Of a stretch of 5,720 bases of DNA, positions 5,591-5,720 are shown piece after piece (positions within the stretch are counted from its first letter, which is position 1; each line of letters starts with the position of its first letter). The stretch comes from GCA-020344555 sp964405925 (lineage in GTDB: Bacteria; Planctomycetota; Phycisphaerae; UBA1845): positions 1-5,720 of the forward strand of contig CAYOQG010000325.1 in assembly GCA_964405925.1 (NCBI GenBank), read 5' to 3'. The notes under the pieces are model-generated. The model saw only the letters and a program-made list of their open reading frames with translations, was not told the DNA's origin and ran no database searches. The position numbers and the translations under genes were made by a program.

Positions 5591-5720
5591 TTCGTCCCTA
5601 CGTCCCTCTCTCCCCTCGTCCCTTCATCGCTCCGTCGCTCTTCATTTCCGCCTTCCCCCTTCACCATTCCGCATTCTCCCCCTCCCCCGTTCGTCCCTAC
5701 GTCCCTCAGTCCCCTCGTCC
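5591..5720. repeat. Degenerate 8-bp (CGTCCCT-type) pyrimidine-rich repeat tract with a duplicated 31-base block
   Basis: The plus strand is almost all C and T. From 5593 it reads as 8-base units CGTCCCTA, CGTCCCTC, TCTCCCCT, CGTCCCTT, CATCGCTC, CGTCGCTC. A 31-base block at 5591-5621 recurs at 5690-5720 with two adjacent mismatches (TC against AG), 99 bases apart. The second copy reaches the window edge, so the tract probably continues. It is non-coding. Such drifting short-unit repeats arise by slippage or recombination; no function can be read from it. Confidence 0.75.

Noticed and set aside
5591..5720. Repeat tract considered as a CRISPR array
   Set aside because: Only two 31-base copies are visible, neither is palindromic, and the intervening 68 bases are themselves drifting pyrimidine-rich repeat units; no cas gene is present.

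Overview
The window is moderately GC-rich bacterial DNA. Every gene I can support lies on the minus strand, in two transcription units. No gene fixes the organism. The GC content, a degenerate CGTCCCT-type 8-bp repeat and several REP-like intergenic hairpins would fit an uncultured, large-genome environmental lineage (Planctomycetes-, Verrucomicrobia- or Acidobacteria-like). That placement is an impression, not evidence.

Unit 1 (left, positions 1-2372, read right to left) encodes a Glu/Leu/Phe/Val dehydrogenase family protein. A PEP/pyruvate-binding (PPDK_N-type) protein follows 31 bases later and runs off the left edge. The dehydrogenase has an intact fold and nucleotide-binding region, but two catalytic positions are changed: the signature lysine is Ser107 and the catalytic aspartate is Glu147. 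This makes it an unusual family member that may not be an ordinary amino-acid dehydrogenase.

Positions 2373-3021 hold no convincing gene. At their right end (about 2921-3026) is a small repeat element. It has 9-bp terminal inverted repeats and two internal GC-rich hairpins, and it folds as a three-way junction. Its right end supplies the stop codon of the neighbouring gene, and its left part looks like a terminator for the right-hand operon.

Unit 2 (positions 3022-5318) is a compact four-gene operon: a 55-aa basic small protein, a 367-aa RecF/SMC-like AAA ATPase, a 192-aa protein with a PD-(D/E)XK-like core, and a 138-aa protein with a clear D...EVK nuclease motif. The first three are joined by 4-base stop/start overlaps (ATGA and GTGA). 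ATPase-plus-nuclease operons of this shape are typical of anti-phage systems such as Septu, PARIS and Gabija, but I do not recognise this combination as a named one. It is the best candidate here for an undescribed system.

Positions 5319-5720 upstream of that operon are non-coding. They contain a 17-bp-stem hairpin and, at the right edge, a pyrimidine-rich tract built of degenerate 8-bp units with a 31-base block repeated 99 bp apart.
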